Source of the DNA: Candidatus Omnitrophota bacterium
GTDB taxonomy: Bacteria > Omnitrophota > Gorgyraeia > Zapsychrales > Fredricksoniimonadaceae
Direction of reading: 5' to 3'
Length of the DNA: 52,404 nucleotides
Assembly (NCBI GenBank): GCA_015232565.1
Contig: JADFZK010000018.1
Span: 1-52,404 of the forward strand
Shown: piece after piece, positions 49,964-52,404 of the stretch
Layout: each line of letters opens with the position of its first letter
Position numbering within the stretch: position 1 is the first letter of the stretch
The notes under the pieces: generated by a model
What the model was told of the DNA's origin: nothing
Databases searched by the model: none
The model's input: only the letters and a program-made list of their open reading frames with translations
Position numbers and translations under genes: made by a program

Positions 49964-52015
49964 ATGCTTTTAAAGCGCTGGATCTTTTCATTGTTAATAA
50001 TGTCGCTATTCCTGTTCAGCGGAGCCGAGGCTTCGGGGCCCAACTTTAATGACACCACCCAGAAACCGATAAGTTTGAACAGCGCCGGAAATGTTGGCGT
50101 GGGCATCACCGCGCCTTTCAGCAAGTTCCAGGTTGACGGTGCAATTTATAGTGGAACAACGAAACCCAGCCATACTGAAGTGTCTATGGGCACTGCGGGG
50201 CATGGCATGTTTAGCGGGAACGTCGAAGTGGACGGCTTGTTGTATGTTGACGGCGCGTTATACGTGGGCGGCAGTCAAATCACCGCCGGCAGTGGCGGCG
50301 GGACCACCATCTCGGGGCTCACGGCTAACAATGTTTCCATGGCAAACTCTGCGGGCACTAACTTCATTGATTCCGCGATTTACAATGTGGGCAGTAATGT
50401 GGGCATTGGTGACTCTTCGCCGGCTACGGGTTTGGTGGTGGGCAGTGACGCCACGATCACATATCCGGCCGATATTGCCAATGCCTATATCCAAGGCAAT
50501 CTGGAAATTGACCAGAATCTCTATGTGCGCAATACCGCGCTGGTAGTAACGGGTAATGGTAACGTGGGGATCGGATATTCGGCGCCTCTTGGTCTTTTGG
50601 ATATTGGTACCTCCGCTAATGGTAATGGCTTTAGGTTTGCACCAGGCTCTTATGCCTCCGCTTATGTTCTAAGGTTTAATCAGCTGGCTGCTGGTTCATT
50701 TTTATTGTCTACAGTTGATGCCACCAACGGCGGCACGTCATATGGTTACATCAATATTGGGTCATCAAACAATGGCAATACTCCGGTTCTGACAGTTAAC
50801 GAACGTACTAGCGGGAAAGTTGGCGTGAATGATACCAATCCTGCCTCTACGCTTTCTATTGTGGGCAATGCCCAGATCGGTTATTCCGCCGGGCAAACCG
50901 CCCCAACGAGTAGTTTGATCGTAAGCGGAAATCTCGGCGTAGGCACCACCGCGCCGTTTGCTAAGTTACAGGTTGATGGTGCAGTATATAGTGGAACAAC
51001 GAAACCCAGCCATACTGAAGTGCTTCTGAGCACTGCGGGTCATGGCATGTTTAGCGGGAACGTCGAGGTGGATGGTTTGCTGTATGTTGACGGCGCTTTG
51101 TACGTTGGCGGCAGTCAAATCACCGCCGGCAGTGGCGGCGGGACCACCATCTCGGGGCTCACGGCCTATAACGTATCCATGGCCAATGCGTCGGGCAATA
51201 ATTTTATTGATTCTGCTATTTACAATATTGGAAGCAATGTGGGTATAGGAACCTCCGTGCCAACGAAGACCCTGGAAGTTAAGGGAACGATGAAAGTAAC
51301 CGGTAATATTACCGGGCCTGGATCATGGTCTACTGACGGCAATACATATACGGAGAATCTATATTTTTCAGATAACTGGCGTGCTTTGAAGTGGGGAAAT
51401 TCAACAGCCGGCACTCAAATTGTAGGTGGAGCTGGCATAGATGGTGTTTTGGGCTTAGCTTCTAATGGCAGCGCGGCCGGATTTAAACGATTGAACTTCG
51501 GTGGAGCCACCTCCAGTTATCCGGCTATTCAGCGTGAGAATACAGCGCTTATGATCCGCTTGGCGGACAATTCGGCGGATGCTTCGATCTATGCGGCCAG
51601 TGGTTATTTCTCGGGCAACGTGGGCATTGGCACTACCGCGCCATTGTCGGGGGTTGAGGTTAAAGACGCATCTATCCGGGTCCTGGATGGCGGCGGCACA
51701 CCGCCAGTGCCGGCGTCGGGTAAAGGTGTTGAGATCATAGCCACCAGTAGCCTTGGCGTTGTGCAAGCTTACGACCGGACAGGTGCGGCTTATTTGCCGC
51801 TATATGTGCGTGGTTCCTACGTCATAATGGATCAGGGGAACCTGGGCATTGGCTCGACTGAGCCGCAGGCCAAACTGGATGTGGCGGGCAATATTTATAT
51901 CCCGGCGGCCAACGTAACGCGCGGCTACGGGCTATGCATGACCGCGGCAGGTCTAATAGGCCACTGCACCACAGCCCTGGCCGCCAACGGTTCCTGCACT
52001 TGCGTGAACCCCTAA
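49964..52015 (+). CDS. Repeat-built exported surface protein (paralogue 2)
   Basis: A 683-residue protein with a clean signal peptide (about 1-25, ending GAEAS) and a strong AAGGAGG ribosome site. It uses the same modules as the preceding gene (NVGVGITAPFSKFQVDGAIY; GTTISGLTANNVSMANSAG). Its own 840-bp internal duplication is nearly identical at the DNA level (50101-50410 and 50941-51250). The C-terminus differs from paralogue 1: it has a short Cys-containing end (GYGLCMTAAGLIGHC and SCTCVNP). It is likely surface-anchored or secreted. Function and partner unknown. Confidence 0.75.
   Translation: MLLKRWIFSLLIMSLFLFSGAEASGPNFNDTTQKPISLNSAGNVGVGITAPFSKFQVDGAIYSGTTKPSHTEVSMGTAGHGMFSGNVEVDGLLYVDGALYVGGSQITAGSGGGTTISGLTANNVSMANSAGTNFIDSAIYNVGSNVGIGDSSPATGLVVGSDATITYPADIANAYIQGNLEIDQNLYVRNTALVVTGNGNVGIGYSAPLGLLDIGTSANGNGFRFAPGSYASAYVLRFNQLAAGSFLLSTVDATNGGTSYGYINIGSSNNGNTPVLTVNERTSGKVGVNDTNPASTLSIVGNAQIGYSAGQTAPTSSLIVSGNLGVGTTAPFAKLQVDGAVYSGTTKPSHTEVLLSTAGHGMFSGNVEVDGLLYVDGALYVGGSQITAGSGGGTTISGLTAYNVSMANASGNNFIDSAIYNIGSNVGIGTSVPTKTLEVKGTMKVTGNITGPGSWSTDGNTYTENLYFSDNWRALKWGNSTAGTQIVGGAGIDGVLGLASNGSAAGFKRLNFGGATSSYPAIQRENTALMIRLADNSADASIYAASGYFSGNVGIGTTAPLSGVEVKDASIRVLDGGGTPPVPASGKGVEIIATSSLGVVQAYDRTGAAYLPLYVRGSYVIMDQGNLGIGSTEPQAKLDVAGNIYIPAANVTRGYGLCMTAAGLIGHCTTALAANGSCTCVNP
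50101..50410 (+). repeat. Intragenic repeat C, copy 1
   Basis: It aligns without gaps with 50941-51250, exactly 840 bp (280 codons) downstream. Long stretches are identical, for example CAATCACCGCC-type runs around 50275-50325. Confidence 0.9.
50941..51250 (+). repeat. Intragenic repeat C, copy 2
   Basis: Second copy of 50101-50410 at 840 bp distance. Differences are mostly at third codon positions. Confidence 0.9.
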
Positions 52016-52082
52016 AACCGGGACACATTGTATTTTCTCCTCGTGAATTCAGGTGCGCGGAGAAATATAATGTCCCGGTTTT
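52014..52082. terminator. Bidirectional terminator-like inverted repeat between convergent genes
   Basis: Arms AAAACCGGGACA (52014-52025) and TGTCCCGGTTTT (52071-52082) are perfect, with a further TATTTTCTCC/GGAGAAATATA pairing inside. Both outer ends carry T-runs on their respective strands, as expected between the + strand surface-protein gene and the - strand nucleotidyltransferase. Confidence 0.65.
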
Positions 52083-52404
52083 CTAAAGGATTTGGATGCC
52101 GGTTTTCTTGATCTCGTTAACCAAAGGAGAGTTTTCGTTAAAACTTTTGGGGTGAATACCTACTGGTTCGATGGGAAAACGCAAATTTAGTGTACGTTTG
52201 GCCAACAGATATTGGATGGCATCAATGTAATCCGCAAATCGGGGAGATACCACGCAAAGGTCAACATCGCTAAGTGGATGCGGGCAACCCTTGGCGTAGG
52301 AACCAAATAAAAAAACATGACTGATAGGTAAATGATCTTTCTGAAGTGCCTCCTGACTTCGTCACTTTTTGAGAATTCCGTTCTTTGAAAAGCTTTGTCG
52401 TCGA
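52083..52404 (-). pseudogene. Nucleotidyltransferase-domain (MNT) protein, partial and apparently frameshifted
   Basis: Reading leftwards, residues VFLFGSYAKGCPHPLSDVDL carry the GSxxxG..SDxD motif of the minimal nucleotidyltransferase (MNT/KNTase-like) family. The frame continues to a TAG at 52083-52085. Upstream this frame has no usable start and meets a TGA at 52362-52364. A different frame there reads KLFKERNSQKVTK, the kind of sequence expected before EALQKDHLPISHVFLFGS. The switch falls at about 52349-52361, so one base has been gained (or two lost). The gene runs off the window. It could be a decayed antitoxin-type or solitary MNT gene, or a sequencing error. Confidence 0.6.

Overview
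The window looks like a chromosome segment of an uncultivated Gram-negative bacterium, most likely Candidatus Omnitrophota (OP3). The lineage call rests mainly on the 1619-residue exported protein at 624-5483. Its N-terminal and C-terminal modules resemble, from memory, a protein shell seen repeatedly in that phylum; no search was run. An RND pump with an outer-membrane lipoprotein channel, a MipA/OmpV-type barrel and several signal-peptide proteins show an outer membrane. Almost every gene is on the + strand. Only queH and a broken nucleotidyltransferase at the right edge are on the - strand. I see no integrase, transposase, CRISPR array or rRNA.

Layout. 1-5500: end of an acyltransferase, then the giant exported protein with a PEP-synthase/PPDK-like core. 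5540-11870: a TetR regulator with a clear operator/promoter, then the outer-membrane factor, adaptor and permease of an RND pump. 11900-16900: tRNA-Gly, a large membrane protein, gpsA, a GT-C type glycosyltransferase and tRNA-Pro. 17088-29514: a tightly packed run of PilZ, hom, thrC, a CoaB-like domain, a phosphoglycerate-mutase-family protein (probable homoserine kinase), lysC, cimA, valS, a small exported protein and tex. Most junctions overlap. 29584-33744: dnaX, recR, a DUF6941-like protein, Mn-type superoxide dismutase and tcdA. 33817-41633: a MipA-like barrel, a secreted GLUG/CARDB/Fn3 protein and a CHASE-PAS-GGDEF-EAL protein. 41731-46115: a 29-codon gene with its own promoter and terminator, queH, two exported proteins of unknown function, a HAD phosphatase, NAD kinase and a VF530 protein. 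46237-52015: two paralogous repeat-built exported proteins. The right edge holds the broken nucleotidyltransferase.

How the genes fit together. lysC, hom, the mutase-family protein and thrC cover aspartate to threonine (except aspartate-semialdehyde dehydrogenase), and cimA opens the pyruvate route to isoleucine. No GHMP-type homoserine kinase is present, which fits the proposed kinase role of the mutase-family protein. c-di-GMP signalling appears twice: PilZ coupled to hom, and the GGDEF-EAL protein.

Strongest unusual observations: the exported PPDK-like head-core-tail protein; the isolated 29-residue peptide gene; the homoserine-kinase substitute with a lone CoaB domain in the threonine operon; a DnaX without its zinc-module cysteines; a Mn-SOD with a Cys-rich tail; dispersed palindromic repeats that share flanks and run into gene ends; and two adjacent exported proteins grown by DNA-level internal duplication.
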